From: Siphonodentalium dalli
Lineage: Eukaryota > Mollusca > Scaphopoda > Gadilida > Siphonodentaliidae
Assembly (NCBI GenBank): GCA_032622095.1
Contig: CP136062.1
Coordinates: forward strand, 136,190,960-136,254,959
Reading direction: 5' to 3'
DNA: 64,000 bases
The notes under the pieces are model-generated. The model was given only the letters and a program-made list of their open reading frames with translations. It had not been told where the DNA came from and ran no database searches. The position numbers were made by a program, and so were the translations under genes. Positions 40,301-55,300 of the stretch are shown piece after piece. The first letter of the stretch is position 1, and every line of letters starts with the position of its first letter.

Positions 40301-43300
40301 GTTTGTGTGCATCCATATGTTGACCTCAAGATCTGGTACATGTATCAAGTTATCAACACAATTTTGCTTGCTTGCATATTATTGGAAAAGTTGGAGTTAG
40401 GTGCACAATTTTATAGCTTTATGTCTAGGGTATAGTTAATTACCCAATTCAAATGTAGAGAAAATTCCAATCATGAATTTGTTCACTGAGAACTACAACT
40501 TCATTGCGCCCAATTTTAGGCTCTCAAGTCAATATTTGTGTTGATAGCTAAATAATTGTTATTGATTGGAACTGGAATTTCCCCCTAGCATCCACTACTT
40601 CTATTTCAACAACTCATTGCAGAAACATTGCTGTTTGAATAATATTACTTTAAAAGTGTAAGATTTACAATAGTCGAGAATTAAAGGACATTTATACAGC
40701 TTCATTTTTGTTTTCAGATTGAGGCTAGCAGACACCTAGTGAAGCTGTCATTGGAAGGAATCCACTATTATCATTCATATGATAGGTTCTTCCTTGGGTA
40801 AGTACAATCGAACGTGTTTTGACATATTAACGGCTTCTACAAGTATAATTATGTTTGTAATTATTTGAAGAAAGGACAGTTGATTTAATGTGGCTGCAAA
40901 CTGCATGATAATTGATGTTTGCTAAATTTTTCACAGGGTTGAACCTATAATCAGGATCCGTGATGGACCACAATTCACTTTTACCTATGTGTTTTGCCAG
41001 ATGAAAATATGTTTTGCCAAATTCTTTCAGAAGTTGACAAAAGATATCAGGGCCAAAATTAAGGGGCTCCTCTTGAGAGAGGACAATAGTTGTATAAACA
41101 TCATTATCAGACACAGTGACTCGCCCTACCTGTCTCATATGCCATCAGATTATTTAAATTAGCCCTCTAACTGGAGTAGTTGAAAACGACTTTTTATTCC
41201 ACACCCATTGGCGTGGGGCACATGTATTCAACGGAATCCCAGCCATTGAATACATATTAGTGTATACCTCTAGTGGAATACAAGCCGGAACTATTCTTGT
41301 TGACTTTGTCGCCCAGAAAGATGACGTACATTACGTCGATCATCCGCTTCCGGTGATCCTCCCATAATGACTGGTTAATTTGTCAGACTTAAATCACAAA
41401 AAAGGTAGATATAGAAACAATGGAGGTGACATTCATGGATTGAACTTATCTGACTGAATGGTGTAGAATAAATACAGAATACAACTTGCATCATAATCTC
41501 GAATATTTTATAGAACTCGTTGCGGACGGCGCATTGTTACATTCCGCTCGAGCTACGCTCTCGCGAAATATATCCTTGCGCCATCCGCAACTCATTCGAT
41601 AAAAGATTCTCGATTAAGATGCGCGTTGTGTTCTGTCTATATAACATATATTTCTGAATTGACAATTTCTCATCAAGCCTGAATTCAAGGTTTAATTACC
41701 TTGCGTTATATTTGTATGAAAGATGTAGTCAATTGTTTGGTTTCAATCGAGTAAAAAAAGTCTAATTACCCAAACAATGCTGATAATTACTCGAGTCAAA
41801 GTCGGGTACCTGATGGCAGCAGGATGGGAACAAGGGGAGTATATATGACCGTCCAGTTAATGTGACCTATATGAGTCCCCAAGAAAATATGTGAGATACA
41901 TCATTCAGATAACGGACAGTGTCTGTAGATATTCCCGTATAACGTGAACTTCTACATAAGGGCGCTTGTTGATGTCATGGTCATGAGATCGCTTAGTACA
42001 TGTAGGTCATGTGTGTGTCTCTGTGCATCATATGTTAACCATTGATATAAAGTGAAACTCAAATACTGAACAAACTACCCAGTGGGATATTTTCATCAGA
42101 AGCTTATAGTATAATAAAGTCGAAAAATACCCCAAAAATGTTATACAGGTGCAACTTTGCAAGATCCGAGATGGCCACCAAGGTCGCATGGCCAATGTGG
42201 CTCCACTTGGACAACATGTCCACAGTTATAAGTCCATCAACATAAGACAAAGACATTTACGATATATTCAAATTTTAAGGCTTTTCCCATAAATATATGT
42301 AGGCTACATGGGATGTGACCACATACAATAGTGCATGGTAATAACCATGGTCACGTGACCTCTAAAAATATGGGTGTATATATAGCATGGTATGGCTCCC
42401 TCCCTGAAAGATGTCGTCAACTTTTGAAGGTAAAGTGATCAGCATCTATATATACCCATATATGCAGGAATATGCATAAAACATAGCCATTCATATGTAA
42501 ACCAAGATGGCTGCCAATGTCACATCACCTGTGGTGGTGGTAGGAATGGCTATGAATGTCCCATGCCTATGTCTATTCACATACAAAGTTTAAACAAATT
42601 ATTTAAAGCCATACTTGAGATACACAATATTGCACATATACATTAAAACCTCTCCAAACCGGACCCTCTATAAACCGAATCCCTCTCCATACCAAACAAA
42701 TTGTCTGGTTCCGAATTCACCCAAGTTCGTTATCACTAAAAATTACCTCTGTAAACCCAAACATCTCTATTCCGAATATCAGTCGGATTTTCTAGTCCAT
42801 AAGTGAACGAAGACTGAAGGGTGTTCTGTTTGGAAAAGTTTTGCTGTACACCCGAAATACTTGTGTACATGTATGGGCCGCTTGGCAGTGGAGAACCAGT
42901 ATATGGTGCCGAGTGGCAGTGAAAGAGTTAAACATCTATATAAAATTCTTGACTATGTATAGTATAAATATAATAGTTTGATTTCTTATGGTTTGAAGAT
43001 TATCTCTTGGATTTATTGTCTTTGCAGCATTAGTATATCTTTTGGATTTATCGGTTGGATATGCTATGTGTCGACATTAATTCTTGAAGATCACACCAAT
43101 ATTGTGAGACTGCGGAATAATCTGGACAGATGCCGCTATCCACTGTGGAAAACAGCCAAGGGCATACAATATGCCTTCTCCATTGTCGCTCTTATTATCT
43201 GCATCATCCTGTTCAGTAAGTAGATTTAACTATTATCGTTTATTATGCCCTTCTCCCACACAGCAAAGATGCGGTGTGTGTATACTGGAATCAGCTTAAT

Positions 43301-46300
43301 CATGATCTGTCTGTCTGCATGAAATTCCGCTATAAAATTTGATATTTTTTTCCTCTTTCAGAACACAGGCATAAACTGAAAGTTCGAACAGCATGGTTAT
43401 TTACCACATTTTAGTTGACATTTTAATATCTTACCTATTTTTATGGACATGGATAACGAAGGAGAAATCATTCAAATTTCAAACACTGCACCCCCACCCT
43501 ATCCCAAACCAGTCCAAATTACCAACTCTTTATAAATATCTATTTTATTTCCCCAACCCGTTGCCCTAGAACTTTCCAACTAATGGCTCAATGCTTTCCA
43601 ACTGGAGAAAATTTCCAACCAGATACTACCTCTTATTGTTGAAAATTTGCCAACTGAATGAGATTTTTGTTAAAAGTTTGACTGAGACAAGTGAAATATG
43701 ACTGAGACAAGTGAAATATGATTGATACATGTGAAATATGACTTGAGACAAGTGAAATATGAATGAGACCAGGGAAATATGACGGAGACCAGGGATATAT
43801 TTGACTATTGGTCTAAAAACAACATATTGATTCGAAATACCAATTATCAGGTCAGCACATTCTGGATTCAACTATTATAGTTAAATTTGACAGTGCCAAA
43901 TCCACAAATTATGGGTTTGCGCATCCCACTGCACCGCCACATTGTACTCGACATTAACATCGATACGCAATGGCTCTTTCATAACAATATTAATACCAAT
44001 TGAATATTAATTGACTACCTTATCATGTGCCATCATGATTAATCCTTCGCATGTATAAACATGTTATTTCTCCACAAAAACAAACATGGTACTGATTAAG
44101 CTTGCCACTGTTTTGAATCATTTTTGTGAAATACACGTATGATATTGGGTTATGTCTCTTTTATTGAATTCACAAAACAATGATATCCATTCCATATTAA
44201 CCTATTAGAGTCGATTATAATTATAATAGGTAAATTCAGGATGTGCATGACCTGATTATCAGAGCAAATATCCCATTGTAATTTCCAGTCTGAAATTTCC
44301 ACCTGCTGTTGTTCCAGGCATAACATTTCCAACAGTTAAAAATGTTGACCAATATTATGAGGAGGTGAGACAATCCCCCTCACCAAACCTCCTGTCTCCA
44401 CATCATCCCTCAATGCATATGCCATTTACATTACTCTAATAATATATTTATCTCCCTTGCAGTAATGCACGTGCCCTGGACATATTTTATTTACTGTCTA
44501 TTGCCTGTACCACTGTGGATGTCTGTGTTTCAAAGGTAATTAATCAATTCTAATAACTAAAGCATAGTTTTAAGAAATGTTGTTGTTGGAACTTGATGAT
44601 ATGGGGACCGTCTTATGATATCAGATTGAGTACCTTTAACACTTTCTATACTAGATACTCATTGCCAAGTAGTTCCCTTAGGAATTGTTAAAATAATAAG
44701 TTCAACAAACGACCATAAGCAATAAATCAGTTTACTTGATAAAACGCTCGGTAATTCCAATTATTTGTCACAGTTTTGCATCTTCTAAGACATGCGCACA
44801 TAGACGGATATCTTGCCAACTCGCACTGAGAATTTCAGCTCTTTGCTTGTTGGCATAACCGATATAATGTAGCTGAAATGAGGCGTTGTATAAACACAAA
44901 TGTCAACGCGGATGTTCGCTATGCAGATATTGCAAAAATATATCACTCGCGGAGTGCACTTTGGTCCAATTAAGTCTCGTGATGTGTGCTGGAGCTCACT
45001 GCAAGTTTTTAAACATTGATCATAACTCATTGGAAGAGGTTGAATATCATAGGCTTAATATTAACACGTCTTCGCATGTGCTAACTAAATATTTCTCCTA
45101 GTGCCTTTTAACAGAATCAATGTGATTTCCTTTGCTATGACCATGTTTTATAATTAGAAAGATCAAACTCACATTGACATTTGTGTTGACACCCTGCCCC
45201 ACTTCTGCTACATTAAATTGGTTATTCCAACGAGTCAACAGTGCGAGTTGGTAGGATAGCTGCCAATATGCACATGTCTTAGACAATGCAAAACTATAAT
45301 AATTTAGTTGGAATTGCCAAGTGATTTATCAATTGTTTCATTGACAGTACCAGGCTAGTGAACAGTATATCTATATACTCTGCATCATCTACACCTATTC
45401 GAGTACCTTTTGATATGTGAGAAGGATCTCCCACTGAGCAAACAACCACATGTTAGCATTTACCTGTCCACTATCAAGATGGGACCCTCTTAGTATCAGT
45501 TACCACATTTTAATAAAAAATAATGCACAAAAATGCTTGAATCCTCATTGGCAGCCCAACAAATTCTCAATGGCCCCCAACGAATCCTCTGATCGCTTAC
45601 ACTTTGTGAGTTATGTTGCACTCCTAAAGGTGCTTACTCTGCTTAGCTTGAAATATCATACTATTATAATTTACAACTATGTTCATCCAAAAATATGCCT
45701 CTTATATTTTTCCATATGAGAATATGGTTATTGTCTCGATTAACACATTTAAAGGGACGGGCGGCCGTCGTTATAGGTTATAATTTAGAAATAACATGAT
45801 CAAATTATGGTTATTTCCTCAAGAATATACTAATAGTATAGCATAATGATGATATGAATGCGATATTATTCACAAAACATGCCTTGTGTCTGAGAAAATA
45901 CAGGTCGACTGTTGTTTAGTTTCTTGCAAAAATCGCAGTAGATTGTTTATAAGCAGAATCACGATATTGTGCCATTTCCTTATTTAGATTCGCGCGCTTT
46001 ATGTTGGTTGTAAAATCCCTAATTTGGTGCGCCTACAACTCACAATACAACTCATCGTAATATTCCTTATTTGGTATGTATGACCATATATAGGTTAGGA
46101 GAAAATACTAACTGGATTGAAAAATATTCATCTCTTTGCAAGAACAATTATATTCTGTCATCATTTCCCAATCATGAAGTAACATGGATTAGCTTGATTT
46201 TAAACTGACAGCAGGTAGAATGGGTCGATTAAAATAAAATTTGGTGTGATTTGAATGCGATTGTGGCAATAATTTTATCTGCGCATTCCACGTCGCAACG

Positions 46301-49300
46301 GAGCATTTTCATTGGACGATATGGTAGTTCCAAGCGTTTGTCTATAAACAATCGTAGGGTTACGTTTTTGATGTTTGTTTACATAACCAAGGGTGCTAAG
46401 GTGACAATAACATGCAATGTACGCGATAATTATGATTTGTATAAGAACAACATCTGTCTATTATATAGTATTCTTTCTATTTATGGCAGTTTTAGTGGAT
46501 AACTATCTTAAAACCTATATCCACAGGGAAGGCCGCCCTTATCTTTAATAGTTGTATTTATACGTTAGTATTGATGTATCACAAGCATCTGTTATTTAAA
46601 GTTTCTGAATTACTTTCAGATGGGAAGTTGTTGTTGATTTGGTTCGCAAGATCATTCAAGACCAAATAGTCGGTGACACAGTATCATCCATTCTGTGGAC
46701 ACTTGGAGCTCTCGAAATGCTTGTCAGTATTATAGCATTAAATGTATTTCCTGTTTTTGTTCAAAATTGGGTATAGTTTGTTAGTCCGAGCCCGAGGGTT
46801 CTATAGTTCAAGGGTTCAATAGTCCGAGGGTTCAATAGTCTGAGGGTTCGATACTAGGCCATATGCCTATAGGCTCCAACGTTCAATTATTTGAGGTTGC
46901 CTGTTAAATGTCGCCATGATTTTCCAATTATTCAGGACAAGGGAGCGAAATGGTGTTGACTAGTAATCTGTGAGATGCCTTTTTGCTTTCGCAAAAGTTA
47001 ATTTCATTTAGCGCGAAATTGAACAAGAATCAGGCACCAGAAACGCAAATATAACAATAGGACAAGAATGCTGGTGATATATTGGAACGCATTACATCGC
47101 CCATTACTGTTAGACTCGGACTAACGCACTGTCCCCTTCAAAAAGGGATAAGAAATTTTCAGAACTGTAATTCCAAGAACCAGGAATATCCTGTTCTTCA
47201 GAATTCACTTGCAACTAGAGTTGTAACGGTGTCGGTTTTAACACCACGGTGTCGGTGTTGAGACAACACCGAGAAACCGCGCCGAGCAAAATACAAAAAA
47301 ACGAGTTCTCTGTGATCGGTAAAGTCCGTTTCACGATCCGAATTTTGCATCTGTAGGCCAAAGAAAAGAAGAAATTAGTCTAGAATTTTACAGTGATTGT
47401 GTTTGCGTTGCCAAACGAAACTGAAATGTCGTTGCAAAAATAAGAATGCGAACCGAAAAGAAATGTTATACCACATGGGAAATGGTCCGGAAACTTTTTG
47501 TTCTGGAACCTACGGATCGATGAGTGGCCACACAGTCAACACAAACTACATGCAGTAGGTCGTTGACTTTTGTCACCTTTATTGTCAACTGTCTTAGAAT
47601 AAGTGTGCACTTTATTTGATATGATGACGTGTGCATGACGAAACATTTCGTTCCGTGCGGAAATAAAGTATGTAGTTAGAACTGCAATTTCTGAAACTTC
47701 ATTCTGCCTGCTAATCAGTCAATAAAATTGAACTTTTATCTACCGGTATAACGTTCAACGAACAATTACGAATTTGAGCCAGCCAATTGCCGTGTACACG
47801 TACGTGCACTTATTTGCATCTTGTTGATCGCGGCAGTTATTTTTGTGCGTATCGGTATCTCTCACCCACAAACTGAGCGGGAACATCAAACGCGTAATTA
47901 CGTCATCATTGTCCAGGAACTGGGCACATGCTACATCGTAACTGATTGATTACCACGGCCTTATCTTTAAAAAATTCAACGCAGTATTGATTGTAAATGA
48001 TATCGGTATCAATATAAGTTTCACAGGACTTCATCTTATATGCATGAAACGTCGCTGTATTTGCGTTTCACTTTTATGTTTTGATTTTGGTATGGGGGAA
48101 ATATTTGTGTATAGTCGGAAAAAAAGTTTAGGGTCAGCTTCAAGAAATATGGTCAGTCGGGCACAACTATTTTGTGTGTGCTTAAACTTGATGGTTCAAT
48201 ATGACTTTTATCTCACATTCTCATTAAAGTTCATGATTTAGCAACACAGCAAGCTGTTCCCCAACTTATCCTAACCCTCTGTAACTGGTAGTGCCTGTTT
48301 TGTCCAGTTGTGTTGGACTAATTGCTATATGTTAAGTGATTGCATACTAAAACCGAGACCGAGACCGAGGTTTTTCACCCCAAAAAAAACGAAACGTAAA
48401 TTCCACAACCTTCCAACACTACTTGCAACAAAAGCAAGTTGTTGATTTCAGTAATTTCGCTGAAATTTTGATTATGGTCGTTGAATTTGAGGTTCGATTT
48501 GGTGTTGAAATCGTGTCCCCTGATTTGATTCTTGGTTCGATTCAATGAAAACTATGAGATACGTAGGAGCCTATTCTTGGAAAATCTTTTATTTCCGAAT
48601 TGTTACATACTAAGCTTTTTATCCATAATGTTTTACTAAATGTGGCATATTTTTTTGTAGGTGGCTGGATTCTTTGTACGTGGCATGTTATCAATTGGGC
48701 TCGCCATTATGGCTGCCTGGGCTACACGCATGGATATACTACAGACTAATAAGGTACGTTTCCATGTCGGATATAACACTTAGTATTCTATGCTTGTTTG
48801 TCACAATATGAGTATTATATATGAAGTCCATCTGAAACTGGCAATGCTTAGACTAAAGCTCAAAGTAATTTTGCTATACATATTTTCTCGGTAAAATGCA
48901 GTTAAAAAACCTGTCAGTATATTTGCTGAAAATCATCCTATTTCTTATAATTTGCTGTGCGAACTCTACGCTATAGGGACTTAAGGGGAAAATTACCCCT
49001 TTTTAGCTCACTTGACTAAGTCAAGTTGAGCTATTGCCATGGGTTGGCATCCATTGTCCATGTTTAGGAGCGTCTGTCCATAAACAATTTCCTTCAGCAC
49101 ACCCTACAGGCCACGTCCCTCATCCGATCATCACCAAATATCATCTGGATATTCGAGGTGACCGCTAGTTGGGAGCTTACCATTTTTTCCGATTTCCATT
49201 AACCCTTTACCCAACAGTAATATGACTAACGTCGTTACCTCCAGCCAACATAACTTTCTGGTGACGTCAAAGTTATTGGGAAAAAAATGTATTATTACTA

Positions 49301-52300
49301 AATTGTATGGTGGCTCTTGTTTTATAAAATTATGTTCATCTGCATGGATGTGACTGGGAGTAATTTTTTTCAGAGTTGTTAATCCCCCTCCCCAAGCATG
49401 ATAGTATGGTGAATATTTGTTAGGTTTTATATTTATATTTTATAACAATAAATGTAATAAACAAACAAAAGGTAAGTTTTGTTTTATCAACAGATCAATG
49501 TGACTTTCAGTTTCAATTTCTCTGTCGGAAAAGCACATCACGAAATTGGGTGATTTATTAATATTTTAAGCAATGGCTACGTGGTGAAATGAAACATAAA
49601 ATAAATCATCAAGTGACATATTAATTCTTGGATAGTTACGTGTAAATTCAGTTACAATTGTCTGCATTATTAGTCCACACCTGTCCACATTGTACCATCG
49701 ATTACATCCCAGTTCGCACGTGTGTTTTGTTTACTTTTGTTTCTCTGGTTTTTGACCTTGACATTGCAGTCAATACATTTGCACAGCACAGATCTTGTGC
49801 AATTAATAAATTAAACAATTTTTTCGTGCCTACATTGTATCTTACGATTATCTTAGTTAAATTTTGAGCAATCATATTCAATATAAAAGGACAAGACAGT
49901 GCCGATAAGTAATTCACGGTAAATGCCTCGCGCACTATTCCGAATTGATGTGCGCACTTTCAATTTAAAAATAGCCGCGTATGCTCGTGAACTCAGTGTT
50001 CAAATAAAAGTAACTAATGTAATACAATGTCATTTCTTTGATTTTTCACATCATGATATGGCCAATTTACTGAAGTATTTCGCAGTGTTAAAGTGCGCAG
50101 AATAATAATTTTATTAATCAAACGAGAGAACAAAACGGCAGATGCACATAAATTTGTGCTACAGTATTTTATCATTGCTGCTATGACGTCGACAAGATTC
50201 CTAGGTTTTTTCATCGTCATCAGCTGATCAATAAGTTCAATGACAATATTCGATAAATGGTCAATTGATACTAACACTAAATCTAAAATATATTCTGTTT
50301 GAATTTGCAATGAATGTCATTTATGTATTACCGAATGGGTAATAGTTATAGCCATGATAAATGACAGTCCCCATTGTGCGCCACAATTTCCAACGACGTG
50401 TTTACAGGTACATATTTTTTGCGCACGTTATCAGTGGGCGTTTCTTGGCGGGAGTGTTTTTTAAATAAACCATTTGGATTGAATCATGTGTCCATTCCTT
50501 TGTATTTTTCGATTATAGTGTGAAGAATATACTCAAGATTATGTATTTGTCAATGCGCTTTAACAACATAACTTATTTGGGTACTAATCCAGGCAATCCC
50601 CGTGCCCACAATATTGGGCTGAATTGGCGTGACGTTGGGACATGTAACTGAAGAGAAAATCGAAAATGTTTTCGAACTTTCTGATCAAAACTTTATTGAA
50701 TTCTCAAAATTGCTCACTCAGTGTATTAAAATAAAATATTATTCATATGATCTTGTGATGAATGAGGGGAAACATCAAATCAAATGACAGTTTTATTTGA
50801 GAACATATCTAGGGCCAAAAGAGTTAGAACAACACGGCGTCCTTAGTAACATCAACACTGCAACAGCGCAGGTGTCTTGGAGTTGACTCGGAACTATATT
50901 TGCTTCGCTGGTCAAATCATGATATTGGTCTTTTTAATTCAGGTGCATATTATTAATAGCTCAAAAACATAAACAAGTCAAATAAATATTTTATTAGAAA
51001 TAAAAAGAAAGTTTGTAAATAAAAATCTGTAGAATAAAACTATATTAGATGGCTGTGCACAGATCACAATTGCGGAGTACATTGATTTAGTCGAAAAAGT
51101 CGAAAAATAGCACCGCGACAAAGCAGTTTTCGTTTAATTACGATTTTATTATGAAATGTTGATTAAATTGTACAAAATCTACCCCAAAACCCAACAAAAA
51201 CATAAATATTATTAATGTAACATCCATTTTATTGTTTACATAAAAAATAAGATCAATTTGTTGTCTTATAATGCAATATTTTTGTTGTAAACTATGACCG
51301 AAAAAAATCCAAAAACTCTGGGCACTCTGGACGCTACGCGGCCGGGCGCTCTGGGGCTTTCTGAACGCTAAAGGGTTAAAACACATGGCCGCAGCGACCA
51401 TCTTGGATGTCTAATTTGAATCTGTCGGCACACCGTACAGCCTGCATTTAATGGATAAATATTTTGAAAATTTTCTGGCATGTTTGGGATCACCTCCAGA
51501 TGGGAGCTTTTGTAATTGAACAATTTTCAATGAAATATATGGCTGTCGGCAGCTATTTTGGATTTTACATTTTGTATGACTAAATCCTTTGGCACACCCT
51601 ACGGGCCACGAAAACATTATTTGTTTCATATTTTAGTATTTTGGCAGCCATTTACAGGACTTTTTTTTTTGTCGGGTAAAGGAACAAAACAACATAAAAC
51701 AACATAAATATTATTCAACCATATTTTCAATAATCTGGCAGACATAAATACTCAATAGTGATTCATCTTTTCAGACATTACGTAGTTTTATGGTGATTTT
51801 TCCTAAAAAATTAGCTCTGAAAATTGCTGCCAAAAAACTAAATTATGTCATGACAAATGTTTGATTTATTTTCCCGCAGACAATCATGATGCAGCATTAA
51901 AGATCCTGTGCCAGTGCATTCTCTTATAAATGCAAGTGTCCAATAGGGAACCTTGCATATATAAAAGAATGCATTGGCTTACAAAGTCTGGGTAAATATT
52001 GTTAGGCCAATGAATTCTCTTATATATGCGAGGCTCCCTATGGGAGACTCGCATATATAAGAGAATGCATTGGCACATGGTTTTTGCAAAATTTCAGAAA
52101 GCTCCAGTCATTGAAGGGTTAACATGTTTTCGTTGGTGATTTTATATTAGATTTTTGTATGTTGTTGTTACTGGATCTGGAACCCTGAATACATCTATAT
52201 TAAAGTAATTTATGCTCTTGTTATTGATTTCAGATGGGAGCATTTGGATGGATTATATCATGTTTGATGGTATCAGTATTTCCCATAATGCCAGTTATAG

Positions 52301-55300
52301 GTCGAGAAATCAGCTACAATATGGTGTAAGTTTATTTTATTGTCACTTCACTTTTACCCTTTCTATACTAAATGTACTCTCCCAGTCAATATGGTGTAAG
52401 TTTATTTTATTGTCACTTCACTTTTACCGTTTCTATACTAAATGCACTCTCCCAGTCAGTTAAAAGATAATATACAGATAAATAAAAGTGCAGGAGTCGT
52501 ATTTTATTGAGGGAAATGTTTAGATAATAATATATTTATACACAACCGATAGACATACAATATAAAGACAATATATCTGATGATATAGGGAGCGGAACAC
52601 AAGTTACCAAACTAATCGTTCCTCTCCCTGTCGTAATGGGTAAGATGTTGTTGAAATGGGTGAGATGTTGTTATGCTATAAATTTGGGAAAAGAAAAAAA
52701 GTTGATTGCTTCCAATGTGATTGGCTATGGCTTCGGTCTCGTGTATGGTGACTGATTAATAATTTAATTAATTATCTTTGAGTTCTGCAAATATTAGGCC
52801 AGATAAACAATTATTCGATTCTCAGGGAATCTCATGTTTTAGTATAATCGAGGTGAACATCACCAACTTCAACTGGGGAACATCAATTTGATCCTAGGTC
52901 TCCCATAGCCGTGCAGGTAGCATCACTAAATTCACTCTCGGGGGACCTCATTCTGCAATGACAGATACACTATTTGAAGGCTGCACATGAGCCTACTAGT
53001 ACTAGAAACTATTACTGCTTTGAACGGGTGATTTCAAATAAAGTACCCCAATAAAATATATCTTCCTGCGTTGCCGAAAACGCAGATTTTATCGAAAATT
53101 GTAAAAAAAAATCTAATTTGGCAAACGTTTGGTGAAAATGTTTCAAGCCTGCAGTCATCAATCACCTCTCCGAATATTGCCAGATTTAACTGAAACACTT
53201 AAGTTCATCAACAATTATGCTTACTTATCAAAACAATGATGATTAGCTGCTGGCACCATATTTTTCTTAATATTTTACCGTTTTATGGTTTCAATATAGG
53301 CAAATCTGTGTTCATTTATATTGATATACGTAATCAAGTAGACTAATTGTTAAGTTTTGTGGCTTTCATCAGTGTACACTTGCAATTTCTATTTTAGCCA
53401 TATAAGTCCAACTGAAAATTATCAGTTGTTTTTTATACGCCCTTTTGAAAAAAAGGCCGTATTATAGTATTGGTCTGTCCGTCCGTCCGTCCGGGCGTCC
53501 GTCCGTCCGGGCGTCCGGGCGTCCGTTAACCTGTTGTCCGGATGATAACTTTAGTTAGAGTGAACCAAAATTAGTAAAATTTGGTATGTGGGTTTATTAG
53601 CCGAAAAGTAAGTTCAAGTTCGAATTTGGGTTCCGCCCGCCAATTTTCACCGGAGTTATGCCCCTTATTTAACGTTTTTTGACTTAGAAAATCCTTGAAA
53701 TTTGTTGTCCGGATGATAACTTTAGTATAGTTTATCGGAATGAATCCAAATTTGGTATATTACTTTCTCCCACCAAAACACAGGTCAAGTTCGAACTTGG
53801 GTTCTGTCCGACCATTTTTGGCTGAGTTATGCCCCTTTTTCGACTCAGAAAATTCAGTTTTTCTTATGTTTTTTGGTTTCCGGATGATAACTCGATTTTG
53901 GAATTTTTATACGCAAAACCCGTTTTTTTGTGGATTACATATATCGAAATACAGCTCAAGTCCGAATTTAGTTTTAATCCGATAATATTTGCGAGAGTTA
54001 TGGCCCCTTTTTTGACGTAATTTGACTTAGAAAATCCCTGAAATTTGTTGTCCGGATGATAACTTTAGTTAGAGTGAACCGATTTTAATCAAATTTGGTG
54101 TGTGGGTTTATTAGCAGAAAAGACAGCTCAAGTTCGAATTTGGGTTCCGTCCGCCAATTTTCACCGGAGTTATGCCCCTTATTTGACGTAATTTGACTTA
54201 GAAAATCCCTGAAATTTGTTGTCCGCATGATAACTTTACTAGAGCTTATCGGATTCAATGATAATTTGGTATATTACTTTCTCCCACCAAAACACAGATC
54301 AAGTTCAAATTTGAGTTCCGTCCGCCAATTTTTACCAGAGTTATGCCCCTTTTTGATCAGTTTCCGCCGACCCAAGAGAGGGCGTATATTGCACGCCCAG
54401 CGTAGCTCTTGTTTTAGTATGTTTTAGTCTCCTTTGATTAACTTGTTTTATTTTTGCTTTTCACAATGATCCCGTATTTTTGGTTTTTAAATTTGGCCAA
54501 AGTTAAAAAAAAAATTGCCAAACAAATTCAGAATTGGCCTTTATAATTTTCTGGCCAGTGTGAACCCTGCTTGTTGGGGCATAGATGGTAGAATTTAATT
54601 AATGGCCAGTGTGAACCCTGCTTGTTGGGGCATAAATGGTAGAATTTAATTAATGGCCAGGTGAACCCGGCTTGTTTGGGGCATAAATGGTAGAATTTAA
54701 TTAATGGCCAGTGTGAACCTGGCTTGTTGGGATATAAATGGTAGAATTTAATTAATGGCCAGTGTGAACCCTGCTTGTTGGGGCATAAATGGTAGAATTT
54801 AATTAATGGCCAATGTGAACCCGGCTTGTTGGGACATAAATGGTAGAATTTAATTAATGGCCAGTGTGAACCCTGCTTGTTGGGGCATAAATGGTTGAAT
54901 TTAATTAATGGCCAGTGTGAACCCTGCTTGTTGGGGGCATAAATGGTAGAATTTAATTAATGGCCAGTGTGAACCCTGCTTGTTGGGGCATAAATGGTAG
55001 AATTTAATTAATGGCCAGTGTGAACCCTGCTTGTTGGGCATAAATGGTAGAATTTAATGGAAGGTTCATATCCGTGCACATGCAGTTCTTTGCATTAGTT
55101 AGGTTAGTTCAGGGTTGAATTACTGTCTATAGCTAATCTTTCATGTCTTATGATCAGAGTAGTCACTTTGTCATGATTTCTTTCAGGGTAACAAGTGGCA
55201 TCATAGGATTCTTGCTGGAATTCCTCTATAGTTATTGGTGAGTATGAGTCATATATCAGCTATGGTTTTTTGGATCGGAATCAAATTTGGTATGGAGGTT

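Noticed and set aside
49658-50310. Short open frames inside the 2.2-kb TTAA element
   Set aside because: Overlapping, short, on both strands, with no transposase similarity.
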